This document shows positions 14,717 to 21,753 of a DNA stretch of 21,983 nt, piece after piece. Origin of the DNA: an uncultured Lachnospiraceae bacterium. Its GTDB lineage: Bacteria > Bacillota > Clostridia > Lachnospirales > Lachnospiraceae. The stretch's first letter is position 1. Each line of letters starts with the position of its first letter. Below the pieces are notes generated by a model. That model worked only from the letters and a program-made list of their open reading frames with translations. It ran no database searches and was not told the origin of the DNA. A program made the position numbers and the translations under genes. The stretch covers positions 20,797 through 42,779 of the forward strand of contig CAJTTU010000022.1 of NCBI GenBank assembly GCA_910579325.1, given 5' to 3'.

Positions 14717-15172
14717 TTATTTCTTCTTGTATATTTTTTCCAGTTCCTGTAAAAACGTATTCACATCTTTAAATTCCCGGTAAACGGAGGCGAAACGGAC
14801 ATAGGCCACCTCGTCCACATCCTTCAGCTTCTCCATCACCCACTCGCCGATCGCCGAGCTTTTCACCTCTTTTTCTTCCATACCGAATACCTGGGCTTCG
14901 ATCTCGTCGATCATATCATTGATCCGGTCGATGGAGACAGGCCGTTTGTGGCAGGCGCTTATAATCCCCTTTTCCAGCTTGGAACGGCTGTAAGTCTCCC
15001 TGCTGTTATCCTTCTTCACCACCATCAGGGGCAGCGTCTCCACCTTCTCATAAGTCGTAAATCTGCGGTCACAGGCGTCGCACTGTCGGCGCCGTCTGAT
15101 GGCGCTGTTCTCCTCCGCCGGCCGGGAATCGATCACCCGGGTATTGTCCACTCCGCAATAAGGGCATTTCAT
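14717..15172 (-). CDS. nrdR: Transcriptional repressor NrdR
   Basis: ATP/dATP-binding repressor of ribonucleotide reductase genes. The 151-residue length is standard. The N-terminal zinc ribbon uses Cys3, Cys6, Cys31 and Cys34 (CPYC ... CDACDRRF) with the conserved RRRRQC between; the ATP-cone follows from about residue 48 (LPLMVVKKDNSRETYSRSKL) to 138. AGGAG lies 8 nt upstream of the ATG. It is the middle gene of an operon with ymxH (48 bp upstream) and yqeG. I see no NrdR-box pair in the window. Confidence 0.98.
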   Translation of the reverse strand: MKCPYCGVDNTRVIDSRPAEENSAIRRRRQCDACDRRFTTYEKVETLPLMVVKKDNSRETYSRSKLEKGIISACHKRPVSIDRINDMIDEIEAQVFGMEEKEVKSSAIGEWVMEKLKDVDEVAYVRFASVYREFKDVNTFLQELEKIYKKK

Positions 15173-15220
15173 TCCGCATTCTCCTAATTTTAGTTCCGCA
15201 ATTCCCCTCCAGGAGCTTTG

Positions 15221-15478
15221 CTATGTGCACTTTACAAACACTTCTTCTTCGTTTACTTCCACAAGGATAATATCCGCGCCGATCTGCCGCACGCAGCAGA
15301 AAGGAATCACATATTCCGTATCCCGGCCCAGACACCCCCAGATTCTGGCCGGACCCGGCACGATAAATGCCGTGATACACCCCTTCTCCGGGTCAAATTC
15401 CACATCGGCCACATAACCCAGCCGCCTGCATGTACAGATATTGATAACCTCCCGGTCCCTCATCTCACAGATCCGCAT
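15221..15478 (-). CDS. YlmC/YmxH-family sporulation protein (PRC-barrel)
   Basis: 85-residue single-domain PRC-barrel protein of the YlmC/YmxH family found in spore-formers. It opens with MRICEMRDREVINICTCRRL, then GYVADVEFDPEKGCITAFIVPG, and ends in a short beta tail (ADIILVEVNEEEVFV). The family's precise function is not known; members occur near sigE/sigG in Bacillus and Clostridia. Here the putative sigma-E promoter at 15512-15540 would place its expression in the mother cell. It heads the nrdR-yqeG operon. Ribosome site is weak (GGGCGGG). Confidence 0.9.
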   Translation of the reverse strand: MRICEMRDREVINICTCRRLGYVADVEFDPEKGCITAFIVPGPARIWGCLGRDTEYVIPFCCVRQIGADIILVEVNEEEVFVKCT

Positions 15479-15511
15479 ATCTCATTCCCGCCCATAGACA
15501 CTGTTATTTAC

Positions 15512-15540
15512 AGTGTATGCGAGACATATGAAAAATATCG
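15512..15540 (-). promoter_or_regulatory. Possible sigma-E-type promoter of ymxH-nrdR-yqeG
   Basis: On the minus strand CATACACT (15512-15519) fully matches the sigma-E -10 consensus CATACAnT, and 14 bp upstream lies CGATATT (15534-15540), matching 5 of 7 of the KMATATT -35. The palindrome ACACTG/CAGTGT (15498-15503, 15511-15516) overlaps the -10. Confidence 0.4.
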
Positions 15541-15555
15541 TGAAATATAACGCTT

Positions 15556-17145
15556 CTACCACCGGCCGAACTCCGCCAGCTTCAAATCCGGGTTTCGCTC
15601 CTCCACCATGCCCACGCTCCAGCTGTTGACAAACAGAAGGAGCGGATTTCCTTTCAGGTCCTTGATCCGCTTCATATCCGAGGTGCCCTGAATCTGATTG
15701 ACGTCGATCTCCTTATTCTCAATCCACCGGATATACTCATAGGGAAGGTTATCCAGCTTCACCTCCACGCCGTACTCATTTTCCAGCCGGTAGAGCAGCA
15801 CGTCGAACTGCAAAACGCCTACCACGCCCACGATGATTTCCTCCATCCCGGTATTAAACTCCTGGAAAATCTGAATGGCGCCCTCCTGGGCAATCTGGCT
15901 GATGCCCTTAACAAACTGCTTCCGCTTCATCGTATCCATCTGGCGGACTCTGGCAAAATGCTCCGGCGCAAAGGTAGGAATCCCTTCATAGGCAAATTTC
16001 CGGGCCGACAGACAAAGCGTATCTCCAATGGAGAAAATACCCGGGTCGAAAACGCCGATAATATCCCCTGCATAAGCCTCGTCGATGATCTTCCGCTCCT
16101 GGGCCATCATCTGCTGGGGCTGGGCCAGCTTCACTTTTTTGCCGCCCTGCACATGATTGACCTCCATGCCCGCCGTAAACTTTCCGGAGCAGATGCGCAT
16201 AAAGGCGATTCTGTCTCTATGGGCCTTGTTCATATTGGCCTGAATCTTGAATACAAAGGCGGAAAATTCTTCCTTTGCCGGATCGATCACGCCGCAGTCC
16301 GCCATCCTTGGCAGCGGCGGCGTGGTCATGGACAGGAAATGGCGCAAAAAGGTTTCCACGCCAAAATTGGTCAGCGCAGAGCCGAAAAATACCGGCGACA
16401 GTTCTCCTTTGCTCACCAGCTCCATGTCAAATTCCTGGCCTGCGCCGTCTAACAGCTCGATGTCGTCCAACAGCTGACCGTAATAGTCGTCTCCCGTCAG
16501 TTCCTTTGCCTCCGGACTGTCCACAGGCACCTCTCTGGATTCAATTTCTTTCGTCCCGTTGGCCTCGGCAGTAAACGTGGCGATATGACGGGTGTTACGG
16601 TCATAGACGCCCTTAAAGGATTTTCCGCAGCCGATGGGCCAGTTAACCGGGCAGGTGCTGATTCCCAGTACCTCCTCGATCTCATCCATCAGAGAAACGG
16701 GATCGTTGGCCTCCCGGTCCATTTTATTGATAAAGGTAAAGATGGGGATATGGCGCAGCAGACAGACCTTGAACAGCTTGATGGTCTGAGGCTCCACGCC
16801 CTTCGATGCGTCGATCACCATCACGGCGGAGTCTGCCGCCATCAGCGTCCGGTACGTATCCTCCGAGAAATCCTGATGCCCCGGGGTGTCCAGGATATTG
16901 ATACAGTAACCGTCATAATGAAACTGAAGCACCGAGGAGGTAACGGAAATTCCTCTTTCCTTCTCGATCTCCATCCAGTCCGACACCGCATGGCGGGCGG
17001 TCTTTTTTCCTTTCACAGACCCTGCCAGATTAATCGCCCCGCCGTACAGCAGAAGCTTCTCCGTCAACGTGGTTTTTCCGGCGTCCGGATGCGAGATAAT
17101 GGCAAAGGTCCGCCGCTTGTTTATTTCTTCAATGATTGCTGTCAA
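15556..17145 (-). CDS. prfC: Peptide chain release factor 3
   Basis: Translational GTPase that recycles RF1/RF2 after termination. Motifs: P-loop SHPDAGKTT, switch I with ERGISVTSS, DTPGHQDF (G3), NKMD (G4), then the EF-Tu-like domain II and the RF3 C-terminal domain (EYGVEVKLDNLPYEYIRWIEN). I start it at TTG 17145 because GGAGG (17154-17158) lies 8 nt upstream and the product is then 529 residues, the same as E. coli RF3; the longer in-frame ATG at 17217 would put an unrelated 24-residue extension before it. It lies 129 bp downstream of coaBC on the same strand and probably shares its transcript. Confidence 0.96.
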   Translation of the reverse strand: MTAIIEEINKRRTFAIISHPDAGKTTLTEKLLLYGGAINLAGSVKGKKTARHAVSDWMEIEKERGISVTSSVLQFHYDGYCINILDTPGHQDFSEDTYRTLMAADSAVMVIDASKGVEPQTIKLFKVCLLRHIPIFTFINKMDREANDPVSLMDEIEEVLGISTCPVNWPIGCGKSFKGVYDRNTRHIATFTAEANGTKEIESREVPVDSPEAKELTGDDYYGQLLDDIELLDGAGQEFDMELVSKGELSPVFFGSALTNFGVETFLRHFLSMTTPPLPRMADCGVIDPAKEEFSAFVFKIQANMNKAHRDRIAFMRICSGKFTAGMEVNHVQGGKKVKLAQPQQMMAQERKIIDEAYAGDIIGVFDPGIFSIGDTLCLSARKFAYEGIPTFAPEHFARVRQMDTMKRKQFVKGISQIAQEGAIQIFQEFNTGMEEIIVGVVGVLQFDVLLYRLENEYGVEVKLDNLPYEYIRWIENKEIDVNQIQGTSDMKRIKDLKGNPLLLFVNSWSVGMVEERNPDLKLAEFGRW

Positions 17146-17156
17146 AATAGTTTCCT

Positions 17157-17178
17157 CCAATTCAAGTTCCGCTACAGT
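17157..17178. repeat. 22-bp repeat, copy 1 (at prfC ribosome site)
   Basis: Matches 17260-17281 at 20 of 22 positions, with a perfect 15-bp core AAGTTCCGCTACAGT (17164-17178). On the minus strand its end forms the start of the prfC SD region. Confidence 0.8.
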
Positions 17179-17259
17179 CCTCCCAAGCCCCCTGGATCTG
17201 GAAAAATTTCCAGCCACTAAAGTGTCTGTAAATCCTTCCGGGGTTCGTCCAGACTTCCG

Positions 17260-17281
17260 CTAATTAAAGTTCCGCTACAGT
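17260..17281. repeat. 22-bp repeat, copy 2 (at coaBC stop)
   Basis: Second copy, with the core at 17267-17281. It contains the coaBC TAG stop codon (17275-17277). The copies are 103 bp apart and in the same orientation, as left by a local duplication. Confidence 0.8.
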
Positions 17282-18480
17282 ACGCGGTTATTTCTTATTT
17301 CTAAAATCTGATCCAATATCCGGTGTGCCACCTCGTCCTTGCTCATCTGTGGCAAAGACAGTTCCCCGTCCTTTGTGATGATCGTCACCACATTTGTATC
17401 CGTGCCGAAGCCTGCGCCCTGCTGCCGCAGGTTATTGGCCACGATCATGTCCAGATTTTTCTTTTCAAGCTTCGCTCTGGAATTTTCCAGCATATGCTCT
17501 GTCTCCATGGAGAAGCCGCATAAAAACTGGCCTTCCTTTTTATTCTGGCCCAGATATGCCAGAATATCCCTGGTGCGGACAAGAGGGATGGACAGCTCCC
17601 CGTCTTTTTTCTTCATCTTTTCCCGGCTGACTTCGGCAGGCCGGTAGTCCGCCACCGCCGCCGCTTTGATCACCACATCCTGCTCCGGCGCCCGCTTCGT
17701 CACCTCCCGGAACATATCCTCCGCCGACACGATATCCACGCAGGCCGCGAATCGGGGTTTTTCCAGACTGGCCGGCCCTGACACCAGCGTCACCTGCGCC
17801 CCCCGCAAAGAAGCCGCTTTCGCCAGCGCATAGCCCATCTTCCCTGTGGAATGATTGGAGATAAAGCGGACGGGGTCGATGGCCTCCACCGTAGGACCGG
17901 CAGTGACCAGCACCTTCATCCCTTCCAAATCCTTCGGATAAGCCGCTTCTTTTACCACATAGTCAAACAAAACGTCCTCATCGGGCATTCTCCCGGCGCC
18001 GATATCCCGGTTGGCCAGCATACCCACCGCCGGCTCGATGATCTCATAGCTGTGGCGTTTCAGCTTCTCGATATTCTCCTGAACGATAGAATTAAAGAAC
18101 ATATTCGTGTTCATGGCCGGGGAAATAATCTTTTTGCATGGACAGGCCATCACCGTCGTGGTCAGCATGTCGTCCGCGATACCGGAGGCAATCTTCCCGA
18201 TCACATTTCCGGAGGCCGGCGCCACCAGCACCACGTCCGCCTGCTTGGCCAGCGCCACATGCTCCACGCTGTACTGAAAATTCCGGTCAAAGGTATCGAT
18301 CAGGCATTTATGGCCCGTCAGAGTTTCAAAGGTGATGGGATTAATAAAATTCTCCGCATTCTCCGTCATCAGCACATGCACCTGGGCCCCGGCCTTCACC
18401 AGCATCCGGGCCAGAATGGCGATTTTATAGGCGGCGATACTTCCCGTCACCCCAAGCAATATCGTTTTTCCTTTTAACAT
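17275..18480 (-). CDS. coaBC: Bifunctional phosphopantothenoylcysteine decarboxylase / phosphopantothenate-cysteine ligase
   Basis: Second and third steps of CoA synthesis. N-terminal CoaC flavoprotein domain (about 1-180): VTGSIAAYK for FMN binding, the active-site histidine in VEHVALAK, ASGNVIGKIASGIADD, and the substrate-binding SPAMNTNMF. CoaB ligase domain (about 185-400): VTAGPTVEAIDPVRFISNHS...GKMGYALA, KAAAVADYRP and the lysine cluster REKMKKKDG. Oddity: the CoaC active-site loop that usually reads LACG..G.GRM here reads LANRDIGAGRM (about residues 153-163), so the catalytic cysteine (Cys158 in E. coli) is missing. 401 residues, normal length; start ATG has GAGGAGG 8 nt upstream. Divergent from coaX, which supplies its substrate. 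Confidence 0.96.
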   Translation of the reverse strand: MLKGKTILLGVTGSIAAYKIAILARMLVKAGAQVHVLMTENAENFINPITFETLTGHKCLIDTFDRNFQYSVEHVALAKQADVVLVAPASGNVIGKIASGIADDMLTTTVMACPCKKIISPAMNTNMFFNSIVQENIEKLKRHSYEIIEPAVGMLANRDIGAGRMPDEDVLFDYVVKEAAYPKDLEGMKVLVTAGPTVEAIDPVRFISNHSTGKMGYALAKAASLRGAQVTLVSGPASLEKPRFAACVDIVSAEDMFREVTKRAPEQDVVIKAAAVADYRPAEVSREKMKKKDGELSIPLVRTRDILAYLGQNKKEGQFLCGFSMETEHMLENSRAKLEKKNLDMIVANNLRQQGAGFGTDTNVVTIITKDGELSLPQMSKDEVAHRILDQILEIRNNRVL

Positions 18481-18495
18481 TGCTGAAACCTCCTC

Positions 18496-18524
18496 TTGCC
18501 GTTTCTTACGGCGGTTGGTATACT
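18496..18524 (+). promoter_or_regulatory. Sigma-A promoter of coaX
   Basis: TTGCCG (18496-18501), 17-bp spacer, TATACT (18519-18524). A small inverted repeat GCCGT/ACGGC sits in the spacer. The -35 box overlaps the ribosome site region of divergent coaBC. Confidence 0.7.
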
Positions 18525-18553
18525 GTTATAGAAGTTCTTAAATCTCTTTATAA

Positions 18554-18570
18554 AAAAGGAGTCTCCTTTT
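18554..18570 (+). promoter_or_regulatory. Self-complementary ribosome binding site of coaX
   Basis: AAAAGGAGTCTCCTTTT is an inverted repeat that ends directly at the ATG; AAGGAG (18556-18561) is the SD. The RNA can form a 6-bp stem (AAAAGG/CCTTTT) with an AGTCT loop that partly hides the SD. Confidence 0.55.
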
Positions 18571-19344
18571 ATGATCCTGACAGTAGATATCGGCAACTCC
18601 AACATTGTGGCGGGCGGCCTTGCGCCGGAAAAAACATATTTTGTGGAACGCCTGTCCACCAACCTGTACAGGACCTCGCTGGAATATGCCGTCAGCTTTA
18701 AACATATTCTGGAGCTGAACCAGATCGACGCCGGCTCCATCTCCGGCTCCATCATCTGTTCCGTCGTTCCGCCCCTAACCAATACGATCCGGGAGGCGCT
18801 GGAACGGATTACCGGAACCGCGCCGCTGGTGGTGGGTCCCGGCATCAAAACCGGCCTGAACATCAAGATGGACAACCCGGCCCAGCTGGGCAGCGACCTG
18901 GTCACTGACGCGGTAGCCGCCATCCATGAATACGGCGCGCCGTTGCTGATCTTTGATCTGGGCACCGCCACCACCATGTCCGCCATCGACAAATCCGGCA
19001 ATTATATCGGCGGCGCCATCATCCCCGGACTCAAGGTTTCCCTGGACTCCTTAAGCAGCCGGGCCTCCCAGCTGCCCCGGATCGGCCTGGACCGCCCGAA
19101 ACGCATTATCGGCACCAACACCATCGAATGCATGAAAAGCGGCGCGATCTACGGAAACGCCTGTATGATCGACGGCATGATCGACAGGGCTGTGGAGGAA
19201 CTGAAAAGTCCCGTGAAGGTGATTTCCACCGGCGGGCTGGCCCGCTTTATCACGCCCTGCTGTAAGCACCATATTATTTATGATGACATTCTTCTGTTAA
19301 AAGGTCTCCTGCTGATTTATCAGAAAAACCTGACAAACAGCTGA
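18571..19344 (+). CDS. coaX: Type III pantothenate kinase
   Basis: Phosphorylates pantothenate, first step of CoA synthesis; type III enzymes are ASKHA-fold, not inhibited by CoA and need a monovalent cation. 257 residues, the usual length. Motifs: MILTVDIGNSNIVAGG (phosphate 1), VVGPGIKTGLNIKMDNPAQLGSD, IFDLGTATTMSAID (phosphate 2), GGAIIPGLKVSLDSLSSRASQLP, and VISTGGLARFI (adenosine site). Its SD lies within an inverted repeat. It is divergent from coaBC across 90 bp and is followed by the rubredoxin gene 49 bp downstream. Confidence 0.97.
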   Translation: MILTVDIGNSNIVAGGLAPEKTYFVERLSTNLYRTSLEYAVSFKHILELNQIDAGSISGSIICSVVPPLTNTIREALERITGTAPLVVGPGIKTGLNIKMDNPAQLGSDLVTDAVAAIHEYGAPLLIFDLGTATTMSAIDKSGNYIGGAIIPGLKVSLDSLSSRASQLPRIGLDRPKRIIGTNTIECMKSGAIYGNACMIDGMIDRAVEELKSPVKVISTGGLARFITPCCKHHIIYDDILLLKGLLLIYQKNLTNS

Positions 19345-19371
19345 ATAGTTATCCCAAAGAATACCATACTA
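19343..19371 (+). promoter_or_regulatory. Weak candidate sigma-G-like promoter before rubredoxin
   Basis: CATACTA (19365-19371) matches the forespore sigma-G -10 (CATwhTA), with GAATA (19343-19347) as the -35 at 17 bp instead of the usual 18. The expected start would leave almost no leader before the SD, so this may be chance. Confidence 0.25.
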
Positions 19372-19393
19372 TGAAGGTAAGGAGGATTATAAC

Positions 19394-19555
19394 ATGAAAA
19401 AGTATGTATGCGACGTATGCGGCTACATTTACGACCCGGAAGTCGGAGATCCTGATCAGGACATCGAACCCGGCACCCCTTTTGAAGACCTGCCCGAGGA
19501 ATGGGAATGCCCTCTGTGCGGCGTCGGGAAAGACCAGTTCACTGTGGAGGGATAA
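19394..19555 (+). CDS. Rubredoxin
   Basis: 53-residue mononuclear iron electron carrier, typical length. Four iron-ligating cysteines occur in two CxxC motifs: MKKYVCDVCGYIYDPEVGD near the start and WECPLCGVGKDQF near the end; the aromatic core residues (Tyr, Phe, Trp) are in place. Starts ATG with AAGGAGG (19379-19385) 8 nt upstream. It lies downstream of coaX and before a large hairpin terminator. Rubredoxins serve oxidative-stress reduction and other low-potential electron transfer in anaerobes; the partner here is unknown. Confidence 0.95.
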   Translation: MKKYVCDVCGYIYDPEVGDPDQDIEPGTPFEDLPEEWECPLCGVGKDQFTVEG

Positions 19556-19578
19556 TCCGGCCGCTAACAACGCAAAGC

Positions 19579-19648
19579 TGCTGTGTATGCATATTGTGCC
19601 GAATCCGCGAAACCTCGCCGCACGAAATGCGTACACAGCAATTTTTTA
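19579..19648 (+). terminator. Large intrinsic terminator of rubredoxin
   Basis: TGCTGTGTATGCAT (19579-19592) pairs with ATGCGTACACAGCA (19627-19640) over 14 bp with one G-U, followed by ATTTTTTATA. The 34-nt loop can pair again (TTGTGC with GCACGAA region), so the structure is bigger than needed for termination. Confidence 0.8.
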
Positions 19649-19660
19649 TATCAACGGCGC

Positions 19661-19683
19661 AGAATCCTGCGAAGCAGGATTCT
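19661..19683 (-). terminator. Hairpin immediately after the glycosyltransferase stop
   Basis: AGAATCCTGC (19661-19670) and GCAGGATTCT (19674-19683) form a perfect 10-bp stem with a 3-nt loop; its last base belongs to the glycosyltransferase TAA. No good T-run follows on the minus strand. Confidence 0.5.
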
Positions 19684-20681
19684 TATTCATCCTTCTGCAA
19701 AGCTTCGTCCCCGCCCGCTTCGGTAGCCGGTTCCTCTTTCTCCAGCGTCTCTCTGATTCGATACCGCGGTCTGTTTTTGGACTCGCTGTAAATCTTTCCA
19801 ATATATTCCCCGATCACGCCCAGGCATAACAGCTGTATTCCGCCGATCATCCAGATGGAACCCATCAGGGAAGTCCAGCCGCTGACCGTCCGGCCGCCTA
19901 TCTTAGCGTTTAACGTATAGATCATCATTATAATACTGACTAAAAATACCAGCACCCCCACATTGATAATCAGCCGCATCGGTTTTACGCTGAACGAAGT
20001 AATGCCGTCAAACGCCAACGACAGCATTTTCTTCACCGGATATTTGGACGTTCCCGCAAAACGCTCTCTTCTCTCATAGGCGACCACTGCCGTATCATAC
20101 CCCAGCTGCGGGATAATTCCCCGCAGAAACAGATTCACTTCCCTGTATTCCGCCAGATCCTCAAGAGCCCTGCGGCTTAACAGCCGGTAATCCGCATGAT
20201 TAAACACCAGCTCCACTCCCAGCGCCTTCATTACCTTATAAAAGCCTTCGGCGGTAAAACGTTTGAAAAACGTATCTGTCTTCCGGGAGGAACGGACCCC
20301 GTATACGATATCATGGCCTTTCTGGTATTCCTCCACCATCCGGTCTACGGCATCTATATCGTCCTGAAGATCCGCATCCATGGAAATCATCAGATCCGCC
20401 CGCTTCCGGCACTCCATCATGCCTGCCATCAGCGCATTCTGATGACCCCGGTTTCTCGTCAGACAAATCCCGGAAAAATGAGGATTTCGTCTGTGCAATT
20501 CTTTGATGATCAACCAAGTCCCGTCACCGGAGCCGTCATTTACAAACAAAATCCTGCTGGCCGGCGAGACCATCCCTCTTTCAATCAGGGAATCCAGCTT
20601 GTCCCCCAGCTTTTTCGCCGTCTCAGGCAGTACCTCTTCCTCATTATAGCAGGGCACTACAATGTACAGAACTTCACTCAT
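19683..20681 (-). CDS. Membrane-associated family 2 glycosyltransferase (DPM1/GtrB-like)
   Basis: Predicted to transfer a sugar from a nucleotide sugar to a polyprenyl phosphate on the cytosolic face of the membrane, as in GtrB/YkoT-type enzymes. 332 residues from the ATG at 20681. Catalytic GT-A domain: VVPCYNEEEVLPE at the N-terminus, VNDGSGDGTW, CLTRNRGHQNALMAGM, and the DxD motif MDADLQDD; then the family segment FNHADYRLLSRRALEDL. Two C-terminal transmembrane helices (IINVGVLVFLVSIIMMIY and IGGIQLLCLGVIGEYIG) precede a charged tail. The GTG at 20732 is an alternative start; ATG 20681 fits alignments and has GGAG 11 nt upstream. Monocistronic; sugar and acceptor unknown. Confidence 0.9.
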   Translation of the reverse strand: MSEVLYIVVPCYNEEEVLPETAKKLGDKLDSLIERGMVSPASRILFVNDGSGDGTWLIIKELHRRNPHFSGICLTRNRGHQNALMAGMMECRKRADLMISMDADLQDDIDAVDRMVEEYQKGHDIVYGVRSSRKTDTFFKRFTAEGFYKVMKALGVELVFNHADYRLLSRRALEDLAEYREVNLFLRGIIPQLGYDTAVVAYERRERFAGTSKYPVKKMLSLAFDGITSFSVKPMRLIINVGVLVFLVSIIMMIYTLNAKIGGRTVSGWTSLMGSIWMIGGIQLLCLGVIGEYIGKIYSESKNRPRYRIRETLEKEEPATEAGGDEALQKDE

Positions 20682-20769
20682 CGTATGTCTATCTCCAAAA
20701 TTCACATATACAATATATTTAAACGCTTTCACGGTCCCTGTCTTACCGGAAAGCCGAATATTCTTTCAC

Positions 20770-20778
20770 AGTATAGCA
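20770..20778 (-). promoter_or_regulatory. Extended -10 promoter of the glycosyltransferase gene
   Basis: TGCTATACT on the minus strand, the same extended -10 as at fbp, without a recognisable -35. The leader would be about 80 nt. Confidence 0.5.
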
Positions 20779-20934
20779 TAAAATTTTTGTTCCGTACACC
20801 TTTTTTACAGTTTATCCAGTCTTTATCTTTTACCCCGTTTACGCTTATTCTATTTATCCTGTTGAACCAAAATATTATTTGATATCCCTTTTCGAATCGT
20901 TTTAAAGATCATTTCGCAATCCTTCCCACTCGGT

Positions 20935-21711
20935 TTAAGACAGATAATTCCGCATCGTCTTTAATGCGTTCTTCTCAAGGCGGGACACCTGGGCCTGAGA
21001 TATATTGATCTCCTCCGCCACCTCCATCTGGGTTTTTCCCTCGAAAAACCGCAGGTCGATAATATGCCGCTCCCTGTCCGGCAGCCGCTTCATCGCTTCC
21101 CCCAGGGATATTTCCTCCACCCACCGTTCCTCCCGGTTTTTTTTGTCACCGATCTGATCCATCACATAAAGGGTGTCGCCGCCGTCGGTATACACCGGCT
21201 CATAAAGGCTTACCGGGCTCTGGATCGCATCCAGGGCAAATACCACTTCCTCCTTACTTAAACCCACCTCCTTGGCAATCTCATAGATCGTGGGGTCTTT
21301 CGCATTCTTTTTCACCAGATGTTCCCTGGCATAAATCGCTTTATAGGCCGTATCCCGCAGAGAGCGGGAGACCCGGATGCTGTTGTTGTCCCGCAGATAC
21401 CGGCGCACCTCGCCCACGATCATCGGCACCGCATAGGTGGAAAATTTCACATTTAACGTAGCGTCAAAATTATCAATCGCTTTAATCAGGCCGATACAGC
21501 CGATCTGGAACAGGTCGTCCACATTTTCATTGCTGTTGGAAAACCGCTTGATCACGCTGAGCACCAGCCTTAAGTTTCCTTTAATGTAGAGCTCCCTGGC
21601 CTCTTCATCACCCTGTTGAATTCTTGAAAACAGCACTTCTTTTTCATCATTGGAAAGAACCGGGAGCTTTGACGTATTCACGCCGCATATTTCAACCTTA
21701 TTAAGAGCCAT
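20935..21711 (-). CDS. sigG: RNA polymerase sporulation sigma factor SigG
   Basis: Late forespore sigma factor. 258 residues from the ATG at 21711 (AGGAGG 9 nt upstream), matching B. subtilis SigG. It has the SigG-specific N-terminus NKVEICGVNTSKLPVLSN, region 2 (LRLVLSVIKRFSN...VDDLFQIGCIGLIKAIDNFD, VKFSTYAVPMIVGEVRRYLRDNN), region 3 (DPTIYEIAKEVGLSKEEV) and region 4 helix-turn-helix KTQMEVAEEINISQAQVSRLE. The 283-residue form starting at 21786 is rejected because the extra part overlaps the probable regulatory region. In Bacillus and many Clostridia sigG lies next to sigE and ylmC/ymxH; here about 5.5 kb of other genes separate it from ymxH. Confidence 0.97.
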   Translation of the reverse strand: MALNKVEICGVNTSKLPVLSNDEKEVLFSRIQQGDEEARELYIKGNLRLVLSVIKRFSNSNENVDDLFQIGCIGLIKAIDNFDATLNVKFSTYAVPMIVGEVRRYLRDNNSIRVSRSLRDTAYKAIYAREHLVKKNAKDPTIYEIAKEVGLSKEEVVFALDAIQSPVSLYEPVYTDGGDTLYVMDQIGDKKNREERWVEEISLGEAMKRLPDRERHIIDLRFFEGKTQMEVAEEINISQAQVSRLEKNALKTMRNYLS

Positions 21712-21726
21712 TGCAAGAATCCTCCT

Positions 21727-21753
21727 AGAATCATAGTCTACTAGAATGATTCT
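21727..21753. repeat. 8-bp inverted repeat before the sigG ribosome site
   Basis: AGAATCAT (21727-21734) and ATGATTCT (21746-21753) are perfect arms with an 11-nt loop. On the minus strand it contains CATTCTA (21742-21748), which fits a sigma-G -10, but the GTATA that could be a -35 (21770-21774) is at 21 bp, too far. It may be an operator or an RNA hairpin. Confidence 0.5.

Noticed and set aside
15498..15516. NrdR box in front of its own operon
   Set aside because: The ends ACAC/GTGT fit, but the element is 19 bp instead of 16 and the core does not match the NrdR consensus.
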